Positions 8,866 through 17,946 of a stretch of 64,000 bases of DNA are shown piece after piece. The position numbers and the translations under genes were made by a program. This stretch comes from Paraclostridium dentum. GTDB lineage: Bacteria > Bacillota > Clostridia > Peptostreptococcales > Peptostreptococcaceae. Location: the NCBI RefSeq assembly GCF_012922555.1, contig NZ_WIPK01000007.1, forward strand, positions 1-64,000, in the 5' to 3' direction. The notes beneath the pieces are model-generated. The model saw only the letters and a program-made list of their open reading frames with translations, did not search any database and had not been told where the DNA came from. Numbering within the stretch: position 1 is the first letter of the stretch; each line of letters opens with the position of its first letter.

Positions 8866-8911
8866 TTGACAATATATATGAGTTAATTTACACTAAAAGG
8901 TAACTAGTTAC
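8866..8911 (+). promoter_or_regulatory. Strong promoter with palindromic operator of the MarR unit
   Basis: TTGACA (8866-8871), a 17-nt spacer and TACACT (8889-8894) form a good sigma-A promoter. Directly after it is the perfect 12-bp palindrome GTAACTAGTTAC (8900-8911), near the expected transcription start. The operator probably binds the MarR protein encoded from 8932, giving autorepression (inference). Confidence 0.7.
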
Positions 8912-8931
8912 GCATTTGAGGTGATAATAAA

Positions 8932-9363
8932 ATGGTGGAAAAAAAAGCATATATATTTGGAGCAATATTTTTTCTTTCTAACAGAATTCAAAATAAAGGA
9001 GACAAAGTTTTTAGTGAAATTACAACTAAGCAATGGTTTTTATTAATTTCAATAATAAGAAGTGGAGTGAAGAGTCCTACTCTTACAGAAGTTTCAAAAA
9101 TAATTGGATATAGTAGACAAAATGTAAAAAAACTTTCTGTTAGTTTGGAAAAAGCTGGTCTTGTAGAGTTACAAAAAGACGTTAATGATAGCAGAGCTCT
9201 AAGAATATCGCTGACAGATAATTGCTATCAATATTTTATAAATAGACAAGAGAAAGAAGACGAATTTATAGAAAGGTTATATCATGGAATAACAGAAGAT
9301 GAATTAGATAATATGTTGTTGGTTATGAAAAAGCTAGAAAAAAATATATTAAGTTTGGATTAG
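8932..9363 (+). CDS. MarR-family transcriptional regulator
   Basis: The 143-aa winged-helix protein has the recognition region 'LTEVSKIIGYSRQNVKKLSVSLE' (described here as residues 60-82) and wing 'KDVNDSRALRISLTDN', both typical of MarR. It heads a two-gene unit with the DUF6920-type protein 14 nt downstream. The promoter carries a palindrome suited to autorepression. Ligand unknown. The ribosome site is weak (GAGGTG, 8918-8923). Confidence 0.85.
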   Translation: MVEKKAYIFGAIFFLSNRIQNKGDKVFSEITTKQWFLLISIIRSGVKSPTLTEVSKIIGYSRQNVKKLSVSLEKAGLVELQKDVNDSRALRISLTDNCYQYFINRQEKEDEFIERLYHGITEDELDNMLLVMKKLEKNILSLD

Positions 9364-9377
9364 GGAGATAAATTAAT

Positions 9378-10202
9378 ATGAAAAAGGGGAGAAAAATAGT
9401 GATTGGAGTAATTTTTATTTTACTTGTAGTTATTATTATTTACTTAATGATTCCATATTCTCCGGTAAAAAAAGAATATAGCAGTATTGTCGGAGAACTT
9501 TCTGAGGCAAATAAAATGCCTAAGAGTATAATCACTGAGGACGATTTAAAAGTTCTTCCGGAAGTTATACAAAAGTATTTTATTAAAAATGGATACGTAG
9601 GAATTGAAAGTGCGAGTATAATTAAATTTGATTTTAAGGATGTAGAATTTTCTATGGGGGTTAATAAGCCTAATATAAAAATTGATTATACAGTATATGA
9701 TTTTGTAAAAGAGCCTACGAGAGTAGCATTAATTGATTCAAAAATGTTTGGAATACCATTTCAAGGTATAGATATTTGCAAAGATGGAAAGGCAAAAATG
9801 AAAGGTACACTTGCAAAGAACATAACACTTTTTAATACTAAGTTTGATATTATTGACTCTTCATATTTATCAGAATGTATGATGCATCCAAGTCTTGCTC
9901 TTCAAGAAAATATTACGTATAAACAAATTGATGATTATAGTGTTGAGGCAACAATAAGAAAAAATGGAAGAAAAACTACAGGGATTTTTTACTTCAATGA
10001 AAACTATGAAATGACTCACTTTATAGATGAGAAGAGGCTATCTTCAGATACTAACACTTATGAAAAATGGTCTGCTGTTACAAGTGATTATAAGGTAGTT
10101 AATGGAGTAAATAGGCCGACTAAATTTCAAGCTGTTTGGAACTTTAGTGAAGGAGATTTAGTTTACTTTGACAGTAAAAATATGAAAATTAGATATGAGT
10201 AG
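9378..10202 (+). CDS. Membrane-anchored DUF6920/DUF6544-type protein
   Basis: The protein is 274 aa. One N-terminal transmembrane anchor (residues 7-27) precedes an extracytoplasmic domain rich in β-strands. 'LPEVIQKYFIKNGYVG' near residue 55 and 'FNLEARMxW'-like segments replaced by 'SVEATIRKNGRKTTGIFYF' recall the DUF6920 family, usually found with MarR or short-chain regulators. No catalytic role is known. It is cotranscribed with the marR gene and presumably controlled by it. Confidence 0.65.
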   Translation: MKKGRKIVIGVIFILLVVIIIYLMIPYSPVKKEYSSIVGELSEANKMPKSIITEDDLKVLPEVIQKYFIKNGYVGIESASIIKFDFKDVEFSMGVNKPNIKIDYTVYDFVKEPTRVALIDSKMFGIPFQGIDICKDGKAKMKGTLAKNITLFNTKFDIIDSSYLSECMMHPSLALQENITYKQIDDYSVEATIRKNGRKTTGIFYFNENYEMTHFIDEKRLSSDTNTYEKWSAVTSDYKVVNGVNRPTKFQAVWNFSEGDLVYFDSKNMKIRYE

Positions 10203-10242
10203 TATAAGTATAAAATATAGATATTATGGGAATATAATCTAG

Positions 10243-10274
10243 AGCCGTATCACAATAATGTGATGCGGTTTTTC
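10243..10274 (+). terminator. Terminator
   Basis: CCGTATCACA (10245-10254) pairs with TGTGATGCGG (10259-10268), followed by T5. Nearly the same hairpin occurs at 17893. Confidence 0.85.
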
Positions 10275-10358
10275 TTATTATAAGTATTATAATGTAATAT
10301 GTGTAAGGTATATTAGAAAAAAATGGTAATTAATATAATGGAGAATTTGGAGGGCGAC

Positions 10359-11642
10359 ATGAAAAAAAGTATATTAATGATAACTCCTGAAAATAAGGAG
10401 ATTAATAGATTTAGAAAAAGGCAGATAAATAACTTTATACAAATAACAATGCCGTATTTAGCAGGATTTATAGATGAAAGCAAATATGAAATTAAACTAA
10501 TAGATGAGTATAATCAAAAGATACCTTTTGAAAAAGATTTTGATTTAGTTGTGATTACGGTTAATACTGCAAATGCACCTCATTGTTATAATATCTCAAA
10601 AAAGTTTAGAAATAAAGGGAGTAAGGTTGCTTTTGGAGGGCCTCATGCAACTTTATTACCATATGAGGCACAAGAACATTGTGATGTACTGATTATAGGG
10701 GAGGCCGAAGAAAGTTGGCCAGTATTTTTAGAAGAATTTTATAATGGAAACTATAAAAGGGAATATAAGTGTTTAAATACTCCATCGTTAGAAGGAATTC
10801 CAATACCAAGAAGAGACTTAATAAAAAGAAGGCGTTTTACCAAAGGTGCAGTTTTTGCAACAAGAGGATGTCCATATAGCTGCTCTTACTGTAATCTAAA
10901 ACAAATATACAAAGATTCATTTAGAAAAAGGCCTGTAAATGAGGTAATAGACGATATTAAAAATATAAAAAGTAGGTTTTTCGTATTTTGGGATGATAAT
11001 TTCTTTGGAGATATTGAATATGCAAAAGAATTATTAAAAGAACTTAGCAAGTTAAATAAAAAGTGGGCAGCACAGGTAACACTAGAAAGATGCAATAATG
11101 AGGAATTATTGAAGTTAGCTAAAAAAGCAGGATGTATTTACTTTTTTGTAGGATTAGAATCTTTTTCAAAAGAAACTTTAAATAGTGTAAATAAAGGATT
11201 GAACAATGTAGATAAATATAAAGATTTAATAGACTCTATTCATAAATATGGAATTTGCATACAAGCAGGAATTATATTTGGCTTTGATACTGATAAAACT
11301 GAAGTATTTAAAACAACTTTAGATATGTGTAATTTTTTAGGGATTGATGGTGTTACAGTTAGTATATTAACGCCACTTCCAAAGACTCCATTATATTATC
11401 AATTAAAAGAAGAGGATAGGTTATTAACTGAGGATTGGTCATATTACAATGGAAAGACAAAAGTAGCATTTAAACCTAAGAATATGAGCAAAGATGAATT
11501 GTTTGAAGGATATATGTGGTTTAGAAGAAACTTTTATTCTTTAAAATCAATAGCTATTAGATTAAGAAAATCAAAAGCTAATATTTTATACAACTTAATA
11601 GTTAACTTAGGATATAAGATTTCAATAAGAAAAACATCTTAA
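10359..11642 (+). CDS. B12-binding radical SAM protein
   Basis: The protein is about 427 aa. The N-terminal Rossmann-like cobalamin-binding domain (residues 1-140) contains 'KVAFGGPHATLLPYEA'. The radical SAM TIM-barrel carries the CPYSCSYC cluster motif (Cys171, Cys175, Cys178), binding a [4Fe-4S] cluster that cleaves SAM. This BchE/P-methylase-like class performs methylations or ring chemistry; the substrate cannot be assigned. The start is placed at 10359 rather than 10323 because GGAGGG (10349-10354) fits it. The protein lacks the His of canonical base-on B12 motifs, so cobalamin binding is inferred from fold only. It stands between unrelated genes. Confidence 0.8.
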   Translation: MKKSILMITPENKEINRFRKRQINNFIQITMPYLAGFIDESKYEIKLIDEYNQKIPFEKDFDLVVITVNTANAPHCYNISKKFRNKGSKVAFGGPHATLLPYEAQEHCDVLIIGEAEESWPVFLEEFYNGNYKREYKCLNTPSLEGIPIPRRDLIKRRRFTKGAVFATRGCPYSCSYCNLKQIYKDSFRKRPVNEVIDDIKNIKSRFFVFWDDNFFGDIEYAKELLKELSKLNKKWAAQVTLERCNNEELLKLAKKAGCIYFFVGLESFSKETLNSVNKGLNNVDKYKDLIDSIHKYGICIQAGIIFGFDTDKTEVFKTTLDMCNFLGIDGVTVSILTPLPKTPLYYQLKEEDRLLTEDWSYYNGKTKVAFKPKNMSKDELFEGYMWFRRNFYSLKSIAIRLRKSKANILYNLIVNLGYKISIRKTS

Positions 11643-11673
11643 TTAATAAAATTTGCGTAGGAGAACATAAATT

Positions 11674-12339
11674 ATGAGCGAATTGAAAAAATACATAGTC
11701 AATAAATATGAAAACTTAAAACTATATAAGCCGTTTTGTAGACTCAATAAAAATGTGTTAGAATTAGATTTAAAAACTAAAATGGAAGAATCAATTTTTG
11801 AAGATAGTAAAGCCTTAGAAAGAGTATATATAAGAGCATTGCATATTTTTAAAGACCTATTTAATGATAATGATAATATATTATTTGTAATAAATAAGTA
11901 TGATGAATATCAATGGGAGATTATACAAAATGAAGATGGTGAATATGAACGCAAAGATTTATACTGTGAACCTACATATACTCAATCAAATTTAAGAATA
12001 AATCCATATACACTCAATAAAATTGTATTAAAAAATCTAAACTGCATAGTTACAGATCTAGGAGAATCAAATGAAGTAGGAATTCAAAAAGTGCACAACT
12101 TTTATACTAGTTGTAAGGTTAAAGATATAAGATACAAGAAATTAATAAGGGAATTAATTGAGGAAGAAGTAGTGAATAGTTTAAAAGGAATGGCTGATTA
12201 CTATATAGTACACAAGGAAAAAGGATACGTATACCATTTATGTAATGATGAGTGGGTGGACTTAGCATTTAAGAAGGATGATGATTTTGAGTTTTTTAAA
12301 GAGAAGTACAGTAAGTATATGTTTAAAATAGAAAATTAG
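11674..12339 (+). CDS. DUF3885 family protein
   Basis: This is a 221-aa soluble, charged protein. The segment 'RALHIFKDLFNDNDNILFVI', then 'YDEYQWEIIQNEDGEY' and the C-terminal 'ADYYIVHKEKGYVYHLCND' / 'EWVDLAFKKD' match the DUF3885 pattern. The family often appears in toxin-immunity or accessory regions but has no proven function. It starts 31 nt after the radical SAM gene, with AGGAG before ATG, and could be cotranscribed. Confidence 0.7.
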   Translation: MSELKKYIVNKYENLKLYKPFCRLNKNVLELDLKTKMEESIFEDSKALERVYIRALHIFKDLFNDNDNILFVINKYDEYQWEIIQNEDGEYERKDLYCEPTYTQSNLRINPYTLNKIVLKNLNCIVTDLGESNEVGIQKVHNFYTSCKVKDIRYKKLIRELIEEEVVNSLKGMADYYIVHKEKGYVYHLCNDEWVDLAFKKDDDFEFFKEKYSKYMFKIEN

Positions 12340-12455
12340 TTTAGTTTGAATATTTAACTTTGAATCATATAATAATCAATGGTAAAAATAATATATAATT
12401 GATAAAGAAAATAAAAAAATACTAGTAAGCAATAAAATACAGATAGGGAGGACGC

Positions 12456-13235
12456 ATGAAAAAAACATTGTATGAATATGAAGAAGTTATAAAAAAACTT
12501 CCTATAAAAGATAAATATGGAAAAGATGAATTATTGATAGATGATCTTCTTATAGAGAAAGAAGGGAATATAGAAATATATTATGCTCCACATAATGAAT
12601 ATTTAAACTCAAAAGCTAATGTATTTATTATTGGAATAACACCTGGGTTCCAGCAAATGAGTACGGCTATTTCAACTGCTAGAAAAGAGTTAGAACTAGG
12701 AACAGATATTGAAGAAATACAATATAAATGCAAAGTTGCTGGTAGGTTTAGTGGAGGACTTAGAAAAAATATAATTAGTATGTTAGATGATATAAGACTT
12801 AATGAGGCGCTAAAACTAAATAGCTGTTCATCCTTGTTTGAAGATAAGGATTATTTACTACATACTATATCACTTATACCTTACCCTGTATTTGTAAAAA
12901 AACAGAATTACTCAGGACATACACCTAAATTATTGAGAAGTGAGCTCCTAATGAAATATGTATATAATAATTTTATTAAAGAACTTAATAACATTGAAAA
13001 TTTTAAAGATATATTGATAATACCTTTAGGAAGGGCAGTTGAAGAGGTATTGGATAAATTATTAGAAGAAGGAATTATTTGTGAAAAACAAATTCTTAAA
13101 GGATTTCCACATCCATCGGGAGCTAATGTAAATAGACTAGTTCAATTAGAAGAAAATAAGAGTAATTTAATAAGACAAATTAAAGAAAATACAGGTCTAC
13201 AATTGTATAAAGAAAGGATCTATAGAGAATCTTAA
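12456..13235 (+). CDS. Uracil-DNA-glycosylase-like superfamily protein
   Basis: The protein is 259 aa. 'FIIGITPG' (Gly60-Gly64) resembles the UDG water-activating loop, where 'GxxPG' holds the catalytic or substrate-binding position. 'FPHPSGAN' (His219-Gly222) resembles the conserved HPS minor-groove loop. The spacing of about 155 residues fits the fold. There is no Cys set for a 4Fe-4S cluster, so it is not a family 4 or 5 enzyme. It may act on damaged bases or belong to a UDG-related accessory family. Strong ribosome site (GGGAGG), single gene. Confidence 0.6.
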   Translation: MKKTLYEYEEVIKKLPIKDKYGKDELLIDDLLIEKEGNIEIYYAPHNEYLNSKANVFIIGITPGFQQMSTAISTARKELELGTDIEEIQYKCKVAGRFSGGLRKNIISMLDDIRLNEALKLNSCSSLFEDKDYLLHTISLIPYPVFVKKQNYSGHTPKLLRSELLMKYVYNNFIKELNNIENFKDILIIPLGRAVEEVLDKLLEEGIICEKQILKGFPHPSGANVNRLVQLEENKSNLIRQIKENTGLQLYKERIYRES

Positions 13236-13303
13236 CATATTTTTAAGGTGTAGTTACGTTAAAAAAATACAACATTTATTGTATGACATGCCAAATAAAT
13301 GTT

Positions 13304-13432
13304 GCCATATTAAACAATAAACTAATAGAATTTAGTTATGGAAATCGTTCCAAAAGAACTATTGAACCCATGGAGATCGTCTATAAGGGGAAAAGTTGGT
13401 ATTTGTACGGATTTTGTAAATTTATACGATAA
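13304..13432 (+). pseudogene. Remnant of a WYL-domain (DeoR/YafY-type) regulator
   Basis: This frame reads 'LIEFSYGNRSKRTIEP', then 'MEIVYKGKSWYLYGFC', ending 'KFIR' and a stop. That is the first half of a WYL domain, including the WYL triad itself. The N-terminal HTH half and the rest of the domain are missing, and no start codon or ribosome site precedes it. It lies just upstream of the nitroreductase gene. Confidence 0.65.
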
Positions 13433-13473
13433 ATAAAGGTCATAAGGGTGAATTAAATTTTAGGAGGGTTAAT

Positions 13474-14040
13474 ATGGATACAATAAAGGCTATAGAAGAA
13501 CGAAGAAGTATAAGGAAGTTTCAAAATAAAATAGTACCAAAAGAAACAATAGAAAGATTGTTAGAATTAGCGACTAAAGCACCTTCAGGTAAAAATCGTC
13601 AACCATGGAGATTTGTCGTTCTTCAAAATAGTAAGAAAGATGAGTTAGTAGATATTATGAATAGTACATCAAATCTATATAAGAAGCAAAACAAGTCTAT
13701 TGGAAGTTTAGATTTAAGTACCAATTCAATTAATGAAGCATCTGCAGTAGTTTTAGTATTTAATGCATTTTCTAACTTTGAAGGAGATTATAACCACAAT
13801 AGATTACTTACTGATACTCAATCAATAGGTGCTGCTATACAAAACATGATTTTAGGTGCACAGAATTGTGGGCTAGGGACTCTTTGGATTTGTGATATTT
13901 TTTATTGTAGCAATGAAATATGTTCTTGGTTAAACCGTAAAGATGAACTTGTAGCAGCAGTAGCAATAGGGTATCCAAACCAATCACCATATTCAAGACC
14001 ACGAAAGTTACTACAAGAAGTTACAGAATGGATGTATTAA
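13474..14040 (+). CDS. Nitroreductase family protein
   Basis: This is an FMN-dependent NAD(P)H oxidoreductase of 188 aa. N-terminal 'RRSIRKFQNK' and 'APSGKNRQPWRFVVL' (residues 10-48) bind FMN phosphate. 'SIGAAIQNMILGAQNCGLGTLW' (split for description, residues 116-137) is the second cofactor segment. 'AAVAIGYPNQSPYSRPRKLL' at the C-terminus is typical. Substrate unknown (nitroaromatics, quinones or enoate-like compounds). Strong AGGAGGG ribosome site. The WYL remnant upstream suggests it was once under a WYL regulator. Confidence 0.88.
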   Translation: MDTIKAIEERRSIRKFQNKIVPKETIERLLELATKAPSGKNRQPWRFVVLQNSKKDELVDIMNSTSNLYKKQNKSIGSLDLSTNSINEASAVVLVFNAFSNFEGDYNHNRLLTDTQSIGAAIQNMILGAQNCGLGTLWICDIFYCSNEICSWLNRKDELVAAVAIGYPNQSPYSRPRKLLQEVTEWMY

Positions 14041-14160
14041 GATTTATACAGCTATTTCGTATAAGATAAAATTATAGAAATTACACTCTGTAGATTAGTC
14101 TACAGACAATAGAATCGTACTAAGAGATTATGTTTATAAGGTTTTGATAATTAATGAATT

Positions 14161-14200
14161 AAAAATGGTCATTTTATTGATGTATAACATGACCATTTTT
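14161..14200. terminator. Bidirectional terminator
   Basis: AAAAATGGTCAT (14161-14172) pairs with ATGACCATTTTT (14189-14200), with A- and T-runs on both sides. It lies between convergent genes. Confidence 0.85.
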
Positions 14201-14221
14201 AAATTAGTAGATAAGCCTACT

Positions 14222-14971
14222 TTATTTTTTATTCCATATAAATTGTAATTTTGTAAGAAGATTTCCATTGTTACTTTTAATATTATGAATTGTAGTAATA
14301 TTGCTATCCTCATTATAAATTACTTCAGATGAAATATGTAATGTATCTCCATCAGTTGTTTCCTTTTTAAATAGGACTTTAATATTAAATAATTTATATT
14401 CATTTAAAATAGATCTTGGTAAAGTATCTATTGCCATTTCCATATACTTTACATTATTAACATGTCCATTAGAATCTATATCACTATATCTAACTGGATA
14501 GTTTTTTATATAATCTTCTTTTTGAATTTTAGGAATATCATCTAAAATAGGTACTTCATCTAATTCTCCATTAAGTCCATATATTTCGCTTTGGGTAGAT
14601 GATATCCTCATAGGACGTCTTTTTTCAAAATCTATTAATATAGCTGTTGAAAAAACTTCTCCTATAACTTTACCTTCAGAGTTTTTTATAGTATTTTGTC
14701 TATATCCATAGAATTTTTTTGAACCTAACACCTTCGTATCGACAGTTATTGTATCTCCAAATTTAGGGTATTCATATATAGTTATATCATACTTTAAAAG
14801 TACCCAAATATATTGATTATGGACAAATCCTTCTTTAGTTTCCCCTAAATAATCAGATTGGGATATAATTACATCCCAAAAGAAATCTACTAAAGATGAA
14901 AATTTACATTTATGTTCAGAATCAACATTAAAAATATTTATTTTGTATTCTTTTTTAAAAATATCATTCAA
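14222..14971 (-). CDS. Acyl-ACP thioesterase
   Basis: Hydrolyses acyl-ACP to free fatty acid in the cytoplasm. The 249-aa protein has two hotdog domains. The first contains 'VDFFWDVIISQSDYLG' and 'YIWVLLKYDITIYEYPKFGD'. The second holds 'YPVRYSDIDSNGHVNNVKY' (about residues 155-173), where Asp/Asn/His match the FatA-type catalytic set. Bacterial members are known in Clostridia. It is divergent from the TetR gene and close to oleate hydratase, so a free-fatty-acid theme is likely. The region 14972-15337 between them is AT-rich and carries both promoters. Confidence 0.87.
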   Translation of the reverse strand: MNDIFKKEYKINIFNVDSEHKCKFSSLVDFFWDVIISQSDYLGETKEGFVHNQYIWVLLKYDITIYEYPKFGDTITVDTKVLGSKKFYGYRQNTIKNSEGKVIGEVFSTAILIDFEKRRPMRISSTQSEIYGLNGELDEVPILDDIPKIQKEDYIKNYPVRYSDIDSNGHVNNVKYMEMAIDTLPRSILNEYKLFNIKVLFKKETTDGDTLHISSEVIYNEDSNITTIHNIKSNNGNLLTKLQFIWNKK

Positions 14972-15337
14972 TTATAGTTCCCCCTTTTACAAAGTTAATA
15001 TGGACTTTATATTAAATATTGTATCATAATTTTAAAATTTCTATCTTATGTATAGGAAATATAAAGCTTACATTCTAAAGTTTTATAATTAGTATTACTT
15101 TTATTCTACATTTAATAGTTTTATGGCTAGTTGATGCGATATTATAAAATATTATATTATAATATTACTATAAGGATTGAGGAAATGAATATACTTAAAG
15201 ATACGAAAAATATTAGAAAGAATGAAAGTGTAAGGAATAGTTGATGAAGCAAGAAAAATAGTTGGATATAAAATCAACAATAAATCATTATGTATAAATA
15301 CGAGTTTTACAAGTTAAAAAAATGGAGGGGGATACAT

Positions 15338-15898
15338 ATGTCTCAAATGACTAAAAAATCATTTGCTTCATCGCTTAAAAAAATGCTATCACAAAAACCA
15401 TTGGAAAAAATAAAAGTCATAGATATAACAGAAGATTGCGAAGTAAATAGGCAGACATTCTATTATCATTTCAAGGATATTTATGATTTACTAGAGTGGA
15501 TTTATACAAATGAAGCAACACGAGCTTTAGACGGGAAAAAGACATATAATACTTGGCAACAGGGGTTTGCACAGATATTTGACTACATATTAGAGAATAA
15601 ATCTTTTGTATTAAATACATTTAACTCTGTAAGTAGAGAATATCTAGAACGTTATTTATACAATGAAACACAATTACTTCTTATGGGAGTAGTAGAAGAA
15701 AAGGCAAAAGACATGTCGGTTAGGGAAAAAGATAAGGAATTTATTGCAGATTTTTATAAGTATGCATTTATAGGTCTTCTGATTGACTGGATTAAAAAGG
15801 GAATGAAAGAAAATCCTGTAGATATTATTAATAGATTGAATAAATTGGTTTGTGGTAACATTGAAGAGGCTTTAGAGCGATATAGGACAGATAAATAA
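15338..15898 (+). CDS. TetR/AcrR-family regulator (DhaS-like)
   Basis: The protein is about 186 aa. The N-terminal HTH reads 'KIKVIDITEDCEVNRQTFYYHF', described here as residues 25-46, with the 'TFYYHFKD' signature. The C-terminal part matches the TetR_C DhaS-like type ('FIADFYKYAFIGLLIDWIKKGM'). Start at 15338 is preferred over 15290 because GGAGGGGG lies 7 nt before it. It sits directly upstream of the oleate hydratase gene with a terminator between, so it probably controls that gene in response to fatty acids (inference). Confidence 0.85.
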   Translation: MSQMTKKSFASSLKKMLSQKPLEKIKVIDITEDCEVNRQTFYYHFKDIYDLLEWIYTNEATRALDGKKTYNTWQQGFAQIFDYILENKSFVLNTFNSVSREYLERYLYNETQLLLMGVVEEKAKDMSVREKDKEFIADFYKYAFIGLLIDWIKKGMKENPVDIINRLNKLVCGNIEEALERYRTDK

Positions 15899-15925
15899 GT
15901 AGTATAAAAGTAAATAGAAAATATG

Positions 15926-15960
15926 AACTAGACAAATATTATTATTTGTCTAGTTTTTTT
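15926..15960 (+). terminator. Terminator after the TetR gene
   Basis: AACTAGACAAAT (15926-15937) pairs with ATTTGTCTAGTT (15944-15955), followed by T7. Confidence 0.88.
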
Positions 15961-16092
15961 ACAAATTTATATTTATGCTTAAAATCTTTACATAAATCCA
16001 ATTTTGTCTATATAAGAAAATATTAAATCGGAATATTATATAATAAAGCTTTTATAATAGCTAAGATTTAAAGTATAGGGGGACGATTTTAT

Positions 16093-17862
16093 ATGTATTA
16101 TAGTAATGGGAATTATGAAGCATTTGCACGTCCACAAAAACCTGAAGGTGTAGATAGAAAATCAGCATATATAGTTGGAGCTGGTTTGGCATCTTTATCT
16201 GCTGCATGTTTTTTAGTTCGTGATGGACAAATGAAAGGTGAACATATTCATATCTTAGAAGAAATGGATATAGCAGGTGGTGCTTGTGATGGAATTAATG
16301 ATCCTCAAAAGGGATTTATCATACGTGGTGGGCGTGAAATGGAAAATCATTTCGAATGCTTATGGGATTTATTTAGATCAATACCTTCAATAGAGACTGA
16401 AGGAGTTTCTGTATTAGATGAATATTATTGGTTAAATAAAAAAGATCCAAACTATTCTTTAATGAGGGCTACAGTTAACCGAGGAGAAGATGCTCATACA
16501 GATGGCAAGTTTGCATTAACAGATAAGGCATCTATGGAAATAATACGATTATTTATGTCAAAAGAAGAAGATTTATATGATAAAAAAATTGAAGATGTAT
16601 TTACAGAAGAATTCTATGAATCAAACTTTTGGTTATATTGGAGAACTATGTTTGCTTTTGAAGAGTGGCATAGCGCCCTTGAGATGAAGCGTTATATTCA
16701 AAGATTTATTCATCATATTGGTGGGCTTCCCGATTTTTCAGCTTTAAAATTTACAAAATATAATCAATATGACTCATTAATTTTACCAATGGTTAAATAT
16801 CTAGAGTCTAATGGAGTTCATTTTCAATATAATACAACTGTTACCAATGTGATTTTTGAAATAACAGAAGATCAAAAAGTAGCAAAACAAATTGTTTGTA
16901 TTAAAGATGGAAAAGAAGAAACTATTGATTTAGTAGAAGAAGACTTAGTGTTTGTTACAAATGGTAGCTGTACAGAAAATGCAACTTTAGGTGATGACGA
17001 TAATGCACCAGTTTTAAATACTACTGAAGGAGGTTGTTGGAGACTTTGGAGAAACATAGCAGTACAAGATCCTTCTTTTGGTAGACCTGATAAATTCTGT
17101 ACCAATATAGATAAGACTAATTGGGAATCTGCTACTATAACTACTTTAGATAACAGAATACCTCCGTATATAGAAAAAGTATGTAAACGTAACCCATTTA
17201 GTGGAAAAGTTGTTTCAGGAGGTATCATTACAGTTAAAGATTCACCTTGGCTAATGAGTTATACTTTAAATAGACAGCCACATTTTAAAGATCAACCAGA
17301 TGATCAACTTGTTGTATGGGTTTATGGATTATTTACAGATGTGGATGGAGATTTTATAAAAAAACCAATGAGAGAGTGCACAGGTTATGAGATTACTCAA
17401 GAATGGCTATATCATTTAGGAGTTCCAGTAGATCAAATTCCTGATATGGCAAAAAATTCTGCTCATTGTATCCCTTGTATGATGCCATATGTTACTTCAT
17501 TCTTTATGCCAAGAACATCTGGAGATAGACCGAAAGTGGTACCAGAAAAATGTGTTAACTTTGCATTTATTGGTCAATTTGCAGATACTGTTCGTGATAC
17601 TGTATTTACAACAGAGTATTCTGTAAGAACTGCTATGGAGGCTGTATATACATTACTTGATGTTGATCGTGGAGTTCCTGAGGTATTTGGTTCTTGTTAT
17701 GATGTTAGAGTGTTACTTGATTCAACTTCTAAGATGATGGATGGAAAAAAACTAACAGATATTAAACTACCATTAACATCTAGAGCTAAATTAAAACCAG
17801 TCATGAAAGAAATTTCAGGAACTATAATTGAGGAATTATTACAAAGATATAATTTAATATAA
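16093..17862 (+). CDS. ohyA: Oleate hydratase (myosin-cross-reactive antigen family)
   Basis: FAD-dependent hydration of oleic acid to 10-hydroxystearic acid, a detoxification of unsaturated fatty acids. The protein is 589 aa, as in the family. N-terminal FAD motif '[17 protein letters not shown]' (residues 26-42), then '[10 protein letters not shown]' and '[15 protein letters not shown]', both hallmark segments. The C-terminal region has '[16 protein letters not shown]' and '[20 protein letters not shown]'. The AGGGGGAC ribosome site is close to ATG. It follows a TetR regulator and lies near an acyl-ACP thioesterase. Single gene, own terminator. Confidence 0.95.
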   Translation: MYYSNGNYEAFARPQKPEGVDRKSAYIVGAGLASLSAACFLVRDGQMKGEHIHILEEMDIAGGACDGINDPQKGFIIRGGREMENHFECLWDLFRSIPSIETEGVSVLDEYYWLNKKDPNYSLMRATVNRGEDAHTDGKFALTDKASMEIIRLFMSKEEDLYDKKIEDVFTEEFYESNFWLYWRTMFAFEEWHSALEMKRYIQRFIHHIGGLPDFSALKFTKYNQYDSLILPMVKYLESNGVHFQYNTTVTNVIFEITEDQKVAKQIVCIKDGKEETIDLVEEDLVFVTNGSCTENATLGDDDNAPVLNTTEGGCWRLWRNIAVQDPSFGRPDKFCTNIDKTNWESATITTLDNRIPPYIEKVCKRNPFSGKVVSGGIITVKDSPWLMSYTLNRQPHFKDQPDDQLVVWVYGLFTDVDGDFIKKPMRECTGYEITQEWLYHLGVPVDQIPDMAKNSAHCIPCMMPYVTSFFMPRTSGDRPKVVPEKCVNFAFIGQFADTVRDTVFTTEYSVRTAMEAVYTLLDVDRGVPEVFGSCYDVRVLLDSTSKMMDGKKLTDIKLPLTSRAKLKPVMKEISGTIIEELLQRYNLI

Positions 17863-17890
17863 GTTAACTCTAATTAGTAAAATTATAATG

Positions 17891-17923
17891 AGCCGTATCA
17901 CAAGCAAGTGATACGGTTCTTTT
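17891..17923 (+). terminator. Terminator after oleate hydratase
   Basis: CCGTATCAC (17893-17901) pairs with GTGATACGG (17908-17916), followed by a T-rich run. It is nearly identical to the hairpin at 10245. Confidence 0.85.
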
Positions 17924-17946
17924 ATAAAATATTAAATCCAGTTGTA

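Noticed and set aside
15185-15286. Short ORF (starts MNILKDTKNIRKNESV) before the TetR gene
   Set aside because: It has a plausible GAGG site but only 18 codons, and coding-like sequence continues in another frame (IVDEARKIVGYK). Probably a gene scrap; I could not name the family.
16872-17228. Minus-strand ORF of 118 codons inside the oleate hydratase gene
   Set aside because: It is antisense to a strongly recognised protein and has no ribosome site or similarity. The same holds for other long antisense ORFs, for example at 40627-41013 and 46999-47307.
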